From an uncultured Saprospiraceae bacterium (lineage in GTDB: Bacteria; Bacteroidota; Bacteroidia; Chitinophagales; Saprospiraceae): a stretch of DNA of 64,000 bases. The notes under the pieces are model-generated. The model was not told the DNA's origin. It saw only the letters and a list, made by a program, of their open reading frames with translations, and did no database searches. The first letter of the stretch is position 1. Each line of letters begins with the position of its first letter. The DNA lies in contig CAJQRD010000045.1 of assembly GCA_905480605.1 (NCBI GenBank), positions 1 to 64,000 on the forward strand, read 5' to 3'. Positions 1 through 10,459 of this stretch are shown in pieces. The position numbers were made by a program, and so were the translations under genes.

Positions 1-1346
1 AACCAGGATTAAGAAGTGCAGGAAAAATCTTTACAACAGCAGATGCGGATGCAAATGGATTTGCACAGATTCCAATCTATGTGTGGGATGAGTGTGGAAA
101 CTATGATTTCTGTATAGTTAACTTGAGAATAGTTGACAATGATGGAGGCGGAATGGCAATGGTAGCTGGACAAGTTACAACTGAGTTCGGAGAAGAAGTT
201 GAGCAAATCCAAACTTCATTAAATGGACCATTGAACTTCAATGTTTCAGATATGACTGACGCAACAGGTACTTATGCCTTTATGAATACACCTTTATACA
301 GTAACTATGAAGTAAGTGGTACTAAAACAGATGATTACTTGAATGGTGTTTCTACTTTAGATTTAGTATTGATCCAAAGACACATCTTAGGTCAAACAAG
401 TCTTGATAGTCCATACAAAATGATTGCTGCTGATATTAACAGTGATAATCAAATTACATCTGTTGATTTACTAGAATTAAGAAAGTTAATTTTAGGAATA
501 TACACTGAGTTGCCAAATAATGCATCTTGGAAATTAGTTAACAGTGACAACTCACTTACAACTTCTAGTCCTTGGAACTATGATGAAACAATTTCGATTG
601 CTGAATTGGCTGAAGACATGGATGATGAAAACTTCATCGGTGTTAAAATCGGAGATGTGAATGCAAGTGTTGTTGCAAATGTTCAGAGTGAAAATGTAAG
701 TTCAAGAAATAGCAGTATTGATGTTAACTTCGAAGACAAAGCAGTTATTGCTGGCGAACAAGTAACAATAACTTTAAGTACAGAAAGAAATGATGTATAT
801 GGTTACCAATTTACTTTAAATACTAGTGGTTTAGAATTAGTAGAAGTAAAAGGAAATAATCTTACACAAAATAATGTTGGTGTATTCACTAACAGATTGA
901 CATTGAGTTACAACGAGAATCAAGCAATTGATGCTGGTAATTTAGTGACTTTAGTAGTAAAAGCTACGCAAGCTGGTCAATTAGGTGAAATGTTATCTAT
1001 GGGAAGTGAATTGACTAGAGCAGAAGCTTATGTTGGTAATAACTTAGAAGTAGTTGAGATTTCATTAAGAGACAATACTGAGAGTGCTTTTGAATTATAT
1101 CAAAATGAACCAAATCCATTCAGTGAGTACACTGTAATTGGATTTGAAATGCCTACAAATGGTCAAGCTACAATTAGCTTATTTGATGTAACTGGAAAAG
1201 TAATCAAAGTAATCAATGGTAATTATACTGCTGGTTATAACTCAGTAACTGTAACTAAAGAAGATTTAGGAGCAGCTGGAATGGTTTACTACAAATTACA
1301 AACTGGAGATTATACAGCTACTAAGCACATGGTAGTTGTAAGATAA
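1..1346 (+). CDS. Secreted modular protein, C-terminal part: dockerin-like repeats and T9SS type A sorting domain (partial)
   Basis: The gene enters from the left edge already in frame (open from base 3), so its N-terminus is missing. Around bases 336-500 there is a dockerin-type-I-like pair of segments; the second contains DINSDNQITSVDLLELR, with Asp/Asn spaced as in a calcium loop followed by a helix. Bases about 710-1080 encode a beta-rich stretch that could be a cohesin-like or Ig-like domain; I infer this from layout only. The last ~85 residues start with NEPNPF and end in KHMVVVR, the arrangement of type A C-terminal domains that direct export by type IX secretion and surface attachment. 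A strong terminator follows. The substrate or partner of the protein is unknown. Confidence 0.8.
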   Translation, partial: PGLRSAGKIFTTADADANGFAQIPIYVWDECGNYDFCIVNLRIVDNDGGGMAMVAGQVTTEFGEEVEQIQTSLNGPLNFNVSDMTDATGTYAFMNTPLYSNYEVSGTKTDDYLNGVSTLDLVLIQRHILGQTSLDSPYKMIAADINSDNQITSVDLLELRKLILGIYTELPNNASWKLVNSDNSLTTSSPWNYDETISIAELAEDMDDENFIGVKIGDVNASVVANVQSENVSSRNSSIDVNFEDKAVIAGEQVTITLSTERNDVYGYQFTLNTSGLELVEVKGNNLTQNNVGVFTNRLTLSYNENQAIDAGNLVTLVVKATQAGQLGEMLSMGSELTRAEAYVGNNLEVVEISLRDNTESAFELYQNEPNPFSEYTVIGFEMPTNGQATISLFDVTGKVIKVINGNYTAGYNSVTVTKEDLGAAGMVYYKLQTGDYTATKHMVVVR

Positions 1347-1448
1347 ATTTAGATTCTTATGAGATTAAAGAGTCTTTATTCTCGTGATTGAGTAATCTTC
1401 TAGGAAGATAAAAAATTGAAGCCTAGAGCATTTTGGTTTATGAAAATT

Positions 1449-1486
1449 AAGGTCGACAGTTTACTGTCGGCCTTTTTTATTTTTTC
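1449..1486 (+). terminator. Rho-independent terminator
   Basis: GGTCGACAG and CTGTCGGCC pair around a short TTTA loop and are followed by a T-rich run. It lies about 100 bases after the stop of the T9SS protein and should end its transcript. Confidence 0.85.
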
Positions 1487-1642
1487 GATATTGAACTTGG
1501 AATATATCTTTAATTAATAGCAATTTTAATACAGACCGAAAAGGGTATTCTATATTTTCGATAGGTAGTCAAGCAGACTGAAGCAGCTACTTTGGATACT
1601 TGAGTATAGGATGACCGTTTATAATTTTTGGAATAAGAGTAA

Positions 1643-2353
1643 TTAGCCGATTAAGAATATCGTTGGGATCTTACCAATTTGAAAGTCTAGGTTCTTCCAG
1701 TCTGAAACTCTTCGAGTTGTAATAGATTCTTCATCACCTGTGATATCTTTAGCGACACACAACTTGATGTTTGGGTTAAGGTTTTTTACTAAGAACTTCA
1801 ACATTCTATCATTCCGATATGGTGTTTCGATAAAAATTTGAGTCTGCCTGGTTTTTTGTATTAGAGATTCTAATTGTTTGAGTTTGGATTTGAGTTCATT
1901 CTCTTTAATAGGTAGATAGCCATTGAAACAAAAATTTTGACCATTCAGACCACTCGCTGCCAGGCTTAAAAAAATTGATGATGGACCAACCAATGGTTTT
2001 ACTTTAATTCCTTTTGAATGTGCTTTGATAACTAAGTCTGATCCAGGATCAGCTATTCCAGGCATTCCTGATTCGCTAATAACGCCAACATTATGACCTT
2101 GCTGTAACCAGCTCATTGCTGTATTAATGTAATCAAGACCATCTTGATCAATTTCGATAATATTCAAACTGCTAATTTCGTAAGGAGGATTGGTGGTTTT
2201 AATGAATCTGCGCGCAGTCCTTGATCTTTCAACAACAAAATGTGTGGTCTCGTGAATTGATGTTATTGTTCCCTTTGGAATTTGTATTAATGTGTCCTCT
2301 GATATAACTGTTGGGATAAGAAGTATATGTCCGTAACTACTGTTATTTTTCAT
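1643..2353 (-). CDS. SAM-dependent methyltransferase, tetrapyrrole methylase (RsmI-like) family
   Basis: This 236-residue protein has the fold signatures of the tetrapyrrole methylase family to which 16S rRNA methyltransferase RsmI belongs: an N-terminal strand (GHILLIPTVI), the SAM-binding segment SESGMPGIADPGSDLV near residues 93-108, and GPSSIFLSLAASGL near 123-136. It is not the true RsmI: it lacks the TPIGNLEDIT opening and the KGE motif near the end, and the window holds a conventional rsmI at 53321. Bacteroidota often carry such a second, divergent copy; its substrate is unknown to me. It is divergent from scpA, separated by about 108 bases. Methyltransferase activity is likely, the target is not established. 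Confidence 0.75.
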   Translation of the reverse strand: MKNNSSYGHILLIPTVISEDTLIQIPKGTITSIHETTHFVVERSRTARRFIKTTNPPYEISSLNIIEIDQDGLDYINTAMSWLQQGHNVGVISESGMPGIADPGSDLVIKAHSKGIKVKPLVGPSSIFLSLAASGLNGQNFCFNGYLPIKENELKSKLKQLESLIQKTRQTQIFIETPYRNDRMLKFLVKNLNPNIKLCVAKDITGDEESITTRRVSDWKNLDFQIGKIPTIFLIG

Positions 2354-2389
2354 TTAGTTGATAAAATGTGTAATATCTTTATTTAATTC

Positions 2390-2422
2390 TTTGCTAAGTT
2401 ATGCTTAATTGGTATAATTTTG
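2390..2422 (+). promoter_or_regulatory. Bacteroidota-type promoter for scpA
   Basis: TTTG at 2390-2393 is followed after 21 bases by TAATTTTG at 2415-2422, matching the -33 TTTG and -7 TAnnTTTG pattern of Bacteroidota. Transcription would start about 30 bases before the scpA ATG. Confidence 0.55.
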
Positions 2423-2461
2423 ACCTTTTTAAGGGCTTAAGGAACGTCAATATAATTTATT

Positions 2462-3232
2462 ATGTCAAACATGTCTGAAACATATACAGTTCGAATTCCT
2501 CATTTTGAGGGACCATTTGATTTGTTGTTGTATTTTATTCAACGTGATGAGTTGGATATACACGATATTCCTATCGCTAAAATGACTAATGACTTCCTTG
2601 CTTATATAAAGGAGTTAGAGGCCCTTAACTTAGATGTCGCTTCTGAATTTATATTGGTAGCGGCTACTTTGATGAGGATAAAGGCTAAAATCTTAATTCC
2701 TAGGAAAGAAATTGATGAAGAAGGCAATGAGATTGACCCTAGAGCAGAGCTAGTAACCAAGTTACTTGAATATAAGCGTTATAAAGAGGTCCTAGGTGCT
2801 TTTGAAGAAATGCAGGAAGAGAGGTCATTGAAGATGCAAAGGGGAAATATAGACAAAGAGGTTAAGAAGCTAGCTGAAACAGCCCTCGTTGATGTAGAGT
2901 TAGAATTTATTAACACTTATAAATTATTTAAGACATTCAAACGTGTTCTAGAACGCTATAAAAATGTTCAGGATAAATATGTACACCAAATTGTAAAATC
3001 CCCTTATACTGTAAAAGAGCAGCAGGAATATATTATTGGTTTTCTGGACGGTAAAGAAAAAGTATCGTTTGAGGAATTGTTTGTTGACTTAGAAAATAGA
3101 ATTCATGCAATAGTGACCTTTTTGGCGATGCTTGAGCTGTTAAATGCACAAGAAATATCACTTACTCAAGGTCAAGAATTCAATGATTTTTGGCTAGAAA
3201 TAAAGAAAAATAATATTTCGGAAGAGGAATAA
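2462..3232 (+). CDS. scpA: Segregation and condensation protein A
   Basis: ScpA is the kleisin subunit that bridges the two SMC heads and, with ScpB, forms the bacterial condensin that compacts and segregates the chromosome. The protein has the family opening VRIPHFEGPFDLLLYFIQRDELDIHDIPIAKMT split by normal spacing (residues about 9-45), a middle LVAATLMRIKAKILIP segment and a C-terminal winged-helix region with VSFEELF. Length of 256 residues is typical. Two ATGs are possible (2462 and 2471); the first is used. scpB is not nearby. A terminator was not obvious before atpD, but the 240-base gap carries a separate promoter. Confidence 0.93.
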   Translation: MSNMSETYTVRIPHFEGPFDLLLYFIQRDELDIHDIPIAKMTNDFLAYIKELEALNLDVASEFILVAATLMRIKAKILIPRKEIDEEGNEIDPRAELVTKLLEYKRYKEVLGAFEEMQEERSLKMQRGNIDKEVKKLAETALVDVELEFINTYKLFKTFKRVLERYKNVQDKYVHQIVKSPYTVKEQQEYIIGFLDGKEKVSFEELFVDLENRIHAIVTFLAMLELLNAQEISLTQGQEFNDFWLEIKKNNISEEE

Positions 3233-3431
3233 TTCTTTTTTTTATGTAAGGTTTAGCTTTGTTTTTTGAAGCTTGCCAAATATCTTATCCTACTGTTGAG
3301 CTATAACAGTTATATCATGTTGATATTATCAATTATAACAAAATATATATCTAAAAACATATAGGTATATCCACATTATTTATTTGTTGAAAAAAAATGG
3401 TAATGAAGCCCCATATATATTGGTATTCTCT

Positions 3432-3439
3432 TATCTTTG
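3432..3439 (+). promoter_or_regulatory. Candidate -7 box for atpDC
   Basis: TATCTTTG fits TAnnTTTG and lies 34 bases before the atpD ATG. No convincing -33 TTG is seen at the expected distance, so confidence is moderate. Confidence 0.4.
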
Positions 3440-3461
3440 TGGCAAATTTAGTGAACTATAA

Positions 3462-4988
<1,527 letters not shown>

Positions 4989-4999
4989 AATATTTGAAC

Positions 5000-5245
5000 A
5001 TGTTATTACTTGCACTTACACCTGAAAAGGAACTTTTTAATGGTAACATTCAGTCTGTTAAAGTTCCTGGTACAACAGGTCAATTTGAAATATTAAATGG
5101 CCATGCGCCAATTGTGGCTGCGTTGGGAGAAGGTGAAGTAAGAATTCTTGATGAAAACGGAAGTAAATCTACTTTTAATATTAAAAAAGGATTTATCGAA
5201 GTGATTAACAATGAAGTTTCTTTACTTATACAATCTCTTGCTTAA
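5000..5245 (+). CDS. atpC: F1F0 ATP synthase epsilon subunit, short form
   Basis: The epsilon subunit is part of the rotor stalk that couples F1 to F0. The sequence matches the N-terminal beta-sandwich domain: LALTPEKELFNG, VPGTTGQFEILNGHAP and a GFIEVINNEV strand. At 81 residues it stops where the usual two-helix C-terminal domain would begin, so the helical arm that inhibits ATP hydrolysis in other bacteria is absent. Short epsilons are known in Bacteroidota. The ATG at 5000 is chosen over a TTG at 4994 because MLLLALTPEKE matches the family start. It ends the atpDC transcript; a terminator follows. Confidence 0.93.
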   Translation: MLLLALTPEKELFNGNIQSVKVPGTTGQFEILNGHAPIVAALGEGEVRILDENGSKSTFNIKKGFIEVINNEVSLLIQSLA

Positions 5246-5268
5246 GTAATTTAGAATAAAATAAAAGA

Positions 5269-5305
5269 AGCTCCTTGCAATTTTGTAAGGGGCTTTTTTA
5301 TTTTT
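5269..5305 (+). terminator. Rho-independent terminator after atpDC
   Basis: AGCTCCTTGC pairs with GTAAGGGGCT using two G-T pairs, with a loop AATTTT and a T-rich tail. It ends the atpDC transcript. Confidence 0.8.
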
Positions 5306-5370
5306 AAGTGAATTTTCTTGTTTTTGATGAAAAAAGGAACACTTTTTGCATTATAACATCAAATAGACTA

Positions 5371-5940
5371 ATGGAATACGATAAATTACAGTTGATTGAA
5401 CATAAGGCAGAAAAGCTACTTCAAGATATGAAGGTGGGCTCTGACAGTTCAGTCTACACCAATGCATTGTATATAATCATAGCATTATTCCTTTTTTCTC
5501 TTTGTTATATTTATATAAAAAGTGGAAGCCATACTTTGGTTTATGCTGCAGCGTTGATCATTGCATTGATTGCATACAAGTTTATCTTGTCAAATGCTAC
5601 AAAGGAATTAAAAACTAAAGTAAATTATACGGCTCATGCAGGAACTGATAAGCCTGCTTACGTTAAAGGAATGCTAGAGTATTTAGCATCAAATATAAAC
5701 TTACAAATGTCTCGTATTAAGGCTTTGAGAACAGTTTATATTTTGGTATTTCCTTTTTTCTTGATGATGGTTCGTCAAATAGTACTAGGACCTATTGAAA
5801 AGGAACAGTATCTCTTAAATTTATTCGGGGCATTGATTTTAGGTGTATGCTTTTGGTTTTTCTTTTTCAAAAAGGATATTGATGAAAAGGAACAAGACTA
5901 CTGGGAAGTTATAAATCTTTCAAAAACTATCCAATTATAA
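5371..5940 (+). CDS. Hypothetical membrane protein with four predicted TM segments
   Basis: I do not recognise a family. From the ATG at 5371 (MEYDKLQLIEHKAEKLL) the protein has a soluble N-terminal helix, then two hydrophobic segments (ALYIIIALFLFSLCYIYIK and TLVYAAALIIALIAYKFIL), a charged middle region, and two more (VYILVFPFFLMMVRQIVLG and LLNLFGALILGVCFWFFFF), ending in a charged KKDIDEKEQDYWEVINLSK tail. This suggests a four-pass inner-membrane protein with cytoplasmic ends. A GTG 63 bases upstream also opens the frame but overlaps the terminator tail, so the ATG is preferred. Its stop overlaps that of the convergent YkvA-like gene by 6 bases. Confidence 0.65.
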   Translation: MEYDKLQLIEHKAEKLLQDMKVGSDSSVYTNALYIIIALFLFSLCYIYIKSGSHTLVYAAALIIALIAYKFILSNATKELKTKVNYTAHAGTDKPAYVKGMLEYLASNINLQMSRIKALRTVYILVFPFFLMMVRQIVLGPIEKEQYLLNLFGALILGVCFWFFFFKKDIDEKEQDYWEVINLSKTIQL

Positions 5941-6306
5941 CCAACTGTCAACTTCTAATAGATTAGACTCGTCAACTTTATTCCCCATAAATTTCATCAA
6001 TTGCTCTTTGGCTTTTATTTTAATTTCGTTATCGATGTAACATGCTATTGTTACCAGTCCAAAGCTTAAAACTCCTAAATCATCGGTCATACCAATAAAT
6101 GGTGTCAAATCAGGAATACTGTCAATTGGACTGACAAAGTATGCCAATGCTCCAATGATTATTCTTTTTGCCCATGCGGGCGTATCGATATCTTTATAAG
6201 CATAAACAAGCAGTAGGACTATATAAACACCCTTTGTTGATATGCTTCTCAGGTATTTAGAAATATAATTAAAAACATCACCCAAATCGAATATGGAGTT
6301 CTTCAT
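5935..6306 (-). CDS. YkvA/DUF1232 family small membrane protein
   Basis: This 123-residue protein has the DUF1232 (YkvA) core: a hydrophobic helix, then ALAYFVSPIDSIPDLTPFIG, then DDLGVLSFGLV. The P-D-IPD motif is the defining feature of the family. The function of YkvA proteins is not established; they are small membrane-associated proteins. It is convergent with the hypothetical membrane gene on its left, overlapping at the stops, and lies about 185 bases from the next minus-strand gene, with no clear terminator between. Confidence 0.85.
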   Translation of the reverse strand: MKNSIFDLGDVFNYISKYLRSISTKGVYIVLLLVYAYKDIDTPAWAKRIIIGALAYFVSPIDSIPDLTPFIGMTDDLGVLSFGLVTIACYIDNEIKIKAKEQLMKFMGNKVDESNLLEVDSWL

Positions 6307-6490
6307 GAATCAGTTTTTTGACTACTAATGTAACGCTGTATAGAAATAAAAAGTTTCTTTGGTTAATCTATTCATGTTAAATGTTATATTTTACTATAAA
6401 ATTTATTGATGTTTTTGATTGTTATATTTTTCTACTTGTTTATACAATAAATTTCTTTTAAGACTATAGTCCAATACGTTACTTTTCACT

Positions 6491-7342
6491 TTACTCCTCA
6501 AGTCTAATGTGGTATAAATTACCGCCCTTATTTGTTCCTTCTCTTTCAGTACCTATCAAAAATTCGTAGCTTTTAATTTTTGTAAAGGCTTCTGCCTGTT
6601 CTGTTATTGGCAATAATATAGATTTATTCAATGTCAGTTCATTTGAACGCAGACCCGTATAAATATTTAAAGTGCAAGTAAACTCTGAACCTTCAATAAT
6701 ATACATCAACAGGTACGTTTTGTCTTCTTCAGAATCATAGTAGGCATCTGTTACTAAACCGTTAGTTTGGATTGCACCTATTTTATTTAAGTTTGAGTTT
6801 TCACTGAGTATCTTGTGATAAATATTACAGCTATCATTTTGATGATTTTTTGTAAACACCCATAACAAGCCTTGATCAACAACAATCGCTTCAGCGTCAA
6901 AATTATGTGACAACCTATTAGTGAAATCTACTTGATCATTGTAAGCCACATTAAATTCTTGATTTACGGATAGGTCATTGTTGAGTTGATATATTTTTAA
7001 ATCTTTCCTAAAACCAAAATTGTTACCGATATCCCCAATATATAAGTATTCATTGTCTGATGCCAAACATTCCCAATCCAAATTGAGTGCATTGTTGATA
7101 TTGTGAGTTTTAATTATGGTACCTGATTCATTAATTTGAAATAAGGTTTCTCCCGCCCCGCTATCATTGATCGTCCATAGTTTATTATCAAAGACAGTTA
7201 ATCCTGAGCATTCATTTATTGTAGAATCTAAGACGGTGGTGCCAATAAGATTAAAGTTGGTACCAAGTTTTTCTTTAGTACAATTAGTAAATAAACACAT
7301 TGCCAAAAGAGCTACACATAAAAGACTTATACACTTATTCAT
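6491..7342 (-). CDS. Lipoprotein with beta-propeller-like repeats
   Basis: The N-terminus MNKCISLLCVALLAMCLFTNC is a lipoprotein signal with the lipid-attached Cys in LFTNC near residue 21. The mature part contains LWTINDSGAGETLFQI, LDWECLASDNEYLYIGDIG and later strands with regular spacing, which resembles a family of exported beta-propellers carrying WxxNDSG and DWExxA...YIGDIGNN motifs; I know no firm function for it. Its ATG overlaps the stop of the upstream CotH gene (TAATG), so the two are translated from one mRNA and may act together at the cell surface. Confidence 0.7.
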   Translation of the reverse strand: MNKCISLLCVALLAMCLFTNCTKEKLGTNFNLIGTTVLDSTINECSGLTVFDNKLWTINDSGAGETLFQINESGTIIKTHNINNALNLDWECLASDNEYLYIGDIGNNFGFRKDLKIYQLNNDLSVNQEFNVAYNDQVDFTNRLSHNFDAEAIVVDQGLLWVFTKNHQNDSCNIYHKILSENSNLNKIGAIQTNGLVTDAYYDSEEDKTYLLMYIIEGSEFTCTLNIYTGLRSNELTLNKSILLPITEQAEAFTKIKSYEFLIGTEREGTNKGGNLYHIRLEE

Positions 7343-9780
7343 TATTTACCAATTACAATTTTGTTTGAGTATACTTTGTCTTCGTTTTGAATTGATACAA
7401 AGTAAATGCCATCTAAATTAATATTGACATTTAATATTGACCAAGTATTATTTGTTAGTGAAATAGGATTTGATATGATCAGCTGCCCTCTTGAATCAAA
7501 AATATTTAATAATTTATTTTCTAAGTTTATATTGTCAGAGAGCTTCAGTTTCAATTGATTGCTTAAGTTGTTATAGGACACCAAAAGTTTGTTATCTGAA
7601 GTTCTAGAATCTTTAAAATGTGCTTCTACCTTAGAATCTTTATTTAATGATAAACTTATTTTGGGGTCACTAATTATATTTTCATCGCCATTTGATATTA
7701 TTTTCCAATATGCAAATTCTGATTTTTCATTTTCAAGAGCGGTTAATACTATGGGTATGTTTTTAAAATAATAACCATGGAAATTAATAAGTGAATCTAA
7801 GGTGTTGAGTTTGACGAAACCTTGTTTTCTATCAACTGAAATATCCAATGAATAACTACCATCCAGATCAAAAGCATCAATCAAATGCATTTTAGAATAA
7901 TCTGGTCTTTGAGAAATATAAAATTTAATTATTTCTATATTTTCACTTTCCCAGATTTTGCCAATCGGAGGGTCCCATTTTTCAAAATGTTGTAACATAT
8001 CATTTCGAATTGTATCCACATGATTTTCTAACTCTTTCAAGAAGTAGTTGAACTCAAAAACTGTGTTTGCAATATCTTGGTGTCTATTTAGAAAGTAATG
8101 TTTAAATTCCGTATTCTCCATTAAAGCATAGAAAATGTTGAGATGTGGATTTGTATCGCCAAGACTTTCAAATTTATTGTCGAAAACACTAACATGGGCC
8201 TCAGTCCAAGAGTGTCTACCCAGTGCAATGTCCATATCAAACAACAGGTAACGCCAACGAGAATCTTCATCAAAGGCTTTCCAGAATCGAATGTTGTTAT
8301 TGGGCCAAGCTGTATTATTTGTGCTTATTTCAGCGATAAAGTAATCAACAAAACTTTCAATATCAAACTTTCTTTTTGCCGCTTCATAATTTTCTGAATG
8401 ACTTAAATCATGTGTTCTTATATATTCATAGTCTAAACAAAATCTTTCCTTATTACCAGCAATAACTATTGTATCCGATTCTAGTAAATCAAACTCATCA
8501 TCTTCAAGTCCATAGTTTGACTTTAAGTATTCTTCGTCAATTTTTTCGCGTAGCCCCATAAATCCATAGTATTGCCCATTTATATAAACCGCTACTGCTT
8601 GATATGCATTAAAATCAATGTTGAGCTTATTATTTATAAGATGTGATTGTAAATAACCATCTCTTAGGTGTGCCTCGTTGTAATCACCACTAGCATTTCG
8701 AAGAACAAGTTTTTTATAAGATGTTACATTTGGTTTTTGTTTGAATACGGGCTGGTTGAATGCTGGTTGACCATACTTTTCTTTTGCCAAGAACCTCATT
8801 GATTTCATAGCAGAGGTTCTAGATTCTCGACCTCCATGCATTTTTAATCCAGCTGTTTGTGCAAATGAAGGTTTCTCATCTACATAATATTCGATGTAAA
8901 TTTCTAACTCTTTGTCTTCCCAAAAGTTCGCACCCCAAAATGGCCATTCTGATTGTGCATTTGGACCTAATGAAAATATTCCATCTTCACTGTCAAAAAA
9001 ATCATGATTACTACCAGAAATATTTACAACTGGTATTTTATGATCTGTATTAATAAAATAGGTTTGACAAATTACATCAGAGGTAATAGATCCATCTTGT
9101 TCGGCATATGCACAAATGCTTGTTGTTTTATTTATGGTAAACCTGTTTGAATAGAATTCAAAAAGTTCATTGTTGGGTTTGTCATTAATGTTGTATCGTA
9201 TAATACCATTATCTTCAGAGGATAATGAAACTTCTATTGGGTTTTCATAGAACCCACTCTTTAATGACCACTTGACATTATTTAATTTATTGACTGCCTC
9301 ATTAAAATTTATTTCTCCAGGAGTAGGATCCAGAATTACCCATTGAGAATCGGTCCGACCGTATGAAAAATCTTCTGGAATATTTGGGAATGATATTTCA
9401 TCAATTATTTCTAAATTTTCATTTGATAAAAAAAGAGTCTCGCCATCCTTTGAAAGTTTAAAGTTTGAATGGGGATATGTTGAAACAATGTTTTTGCTAT
9501 CAGCAATTATGATTAGAAAGTCGCCAGGACTAATAGTAATATTTGGAAATGCCCACTTTTCTAAAATTTCGATATCATCAGATAAGTAAAACCCCTTTAA
9601 GTCTATTGAAAAATTATTCCCGTTGTAGATTTCTATCCAATCTGGATTTTCACCACACTCATCAGTAAAATTGGATGCGTTGTCAGGAGATAATTCATTG
9701 ATTACCAACTGAGCATTTATTGAAGTCAGGTATAGATTGGAAGCTAAAACAAATACTATTATTTTTAAGTAATCAAACAT
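7342..9780 (-). CDS. Secreted CotH kinase-family protein with lamin-tail domain and T9SS sorting domain
   Basis: After a signal peptide ending near INAQ, residues about 24-115 form a lamin-tail domain (LVINELSPDNASNF, DWIEIYN, LKGFYLSDD). A chitobiase-C-like strand region follows, then a CotH kinase-like domain at about 300-600 with MHGGRESRT, KKLVLRNASGDYNEAHLRD, AVYINGQYYGFMGLREK and a late RYLLFDMDIALG. The last 80 residues (NIFDSRGQLIIS, DGIYFVSI, NKIVIGK) are a type A T9SS sorting domain. CotH of Bacillus is an atypical protein kinase; this extracellular form is common in Bacteroidota, with unknown substrate. The downstream lipoprotein overlaps by one base. Confidence 0.88.
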   Translation of the reverse strand: MFDYLKIIVFVLASNLYLTSINAQLVINELSPDNASNFTDECGENPDWIEIYNGNNFSIDLKGFYLSDDIEILEKWAFPNITISPGDFLIIIADSKNIVSTYPHSNFKLSKDGETLFLSNENLEIIDEISFPNIPEDFSYGRTDSQWVILDPTPGEINFNEAVNKLNNVKWSLKSGFYENPIEVSLSSEDNGIIRYNINDKPNNELFEFYSNRFTINKTTSICAYAEQDGSITSDVICQTYFINTDHKIPVVNISGSNHDFFDSEDGIFSLGPNAQSEWPFWGANFWEDKELEIYIEYYVDEKPSFAQTAGLKMHGGRESRTSAMKSMRFLAKEKYGQPAFNQPVFKQKPNVTSYKKLVLRNASGDYNEAHLRDGYLQSHLINNKLNIDFNAYQAVAVYINGQYYGFMGLREKIDEEYLKSNYGLEDDEFDLLESDTIVIAGNKERFCLDYEYIRTHDLSHSENYEAAKRKFDIESFVDYFIAEISTNNTAWPNNNIRFWKAFDEDSRWRYLLFDMDIALGRHSWTEAHVSVFDNKFESLGDTNPHLNIFYALMENTEFKHYFLNRHQDIANTVFEFNYFLKELENHVDTIRNDMLQHFEKWDPPIGKIWESENIEIIKFYISQRPDYSKMHLIDAFDLDGSYSLDISVDRKQGFVKLNTLDSLINFHGYYFKNIPIVLTALENEKSEFAYWKIISNGDENIISDPKISLSLNKDSKVEAHFKDSRTSDNKLLVSYNNLSNQLKLKLSDNINLENKLLNIFDSRGQLIISNPISLTNNTWSILNVNINLDGIYFVSIQNEDKVYSNKIVIGK

Positions 9781-9827
9781 CTAATAAAAATAGGTAAATA
9801 AAGTTTGCCCAATTGAACTATAAATGC

Positions 9828-10442
9828 TTATAAAAGACAATTGAGAGTTTCAAATTTTAATGATTTTATTTCTTCGGAGCTTATAGAATCAAGAATTGCC
9901 AAGCATTTATCTATTGATTTGGGATTGTCATGAAGGACTATGATTGTTCCTGATTTAAGATTTTTTTTAAAATTCGAAGTGACTTGGGATAGGGAAAGTG
10001 ATGTGTCAAAATCACCAGGCATATTGTCCCAGAGCACAATTTTGTTGGTTGCTTTTATTTTCTGATATTGTTTCCAGGTCAGTTTACCATAAGGTGGCCT
10101 GAATAAGTTGGTTTGAAGTTTTAGTTTCGATCTGTTTATATCACAGACATATTCTTCTAGCGATGTTTTCCACCCATTTAAATGAGAATGACCATGATTG
10201 CCAACAATATGACCATGTGAAATAATCATTTCCATAAGATCATTATGTTTTTCAGCTTGTTTTCCTGTACAAAAAAATGTCGCTTTGACATTTAGTTTTT
10301 TTAGTTTTTGTAAAAGCAGTGGGGTAGTCGTATTAAATGGTCCATCATCAAAAGTCAAATAGAAACTATCTGAGTTTTTAACGTAAGTATTTACATCCTT
10401 GAAAAGGAATGATAGAGCTCTAGGTATATTTTTCAGATACAA
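9828..10442 (-). CDS. Polysaccharide deacetylase (NodB homology domain)
   Basis: Carbohydrate esterase family 4 enzymes remove acetyl groups from chitin-like polymers or peptidoglycan using a metal held by Asp-His-His. All motifs are visible in this 204-residue protein: TFDDGP near residues 30-35, the metal histidines in NHGHSHLNG near 81-89, RPPYGKL near 116, LWDNMPGDFD near 138 and IVLHDNP near 168. No signal peptide is obvious, although the N-terminus is hydrophobic. It lies 17 bases after the TPR membrane gene, so both are probably in one transcript. Confidence 0.9.
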   Translation of the reverse strand: MYLKNIPRALSFLFKDVNTYVKNSDSFYLTFDDGPFNTTTPLLLQKLKKLNVKATFFCTGKQAEKHNDLMEMIISHGHIVGNHGHSHLNGWKTSLEEYVCDINRSKLKLQTNLFRPPYGKLTWKQYQKIKATNKIVLWDNMPGDFDTSLSLSQVTSNFKKNLKSGTIIVLHDNPKSIDKCLAILDSISSEEIKSLKFETLNCLL

Positions 10443-10459
10443 TGATAAGTACTTAAGTC

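Noticed and set aside
4994-5002. TTG as the atpC start
   Set aside because: The ATG two codons later gives the conserved family start.
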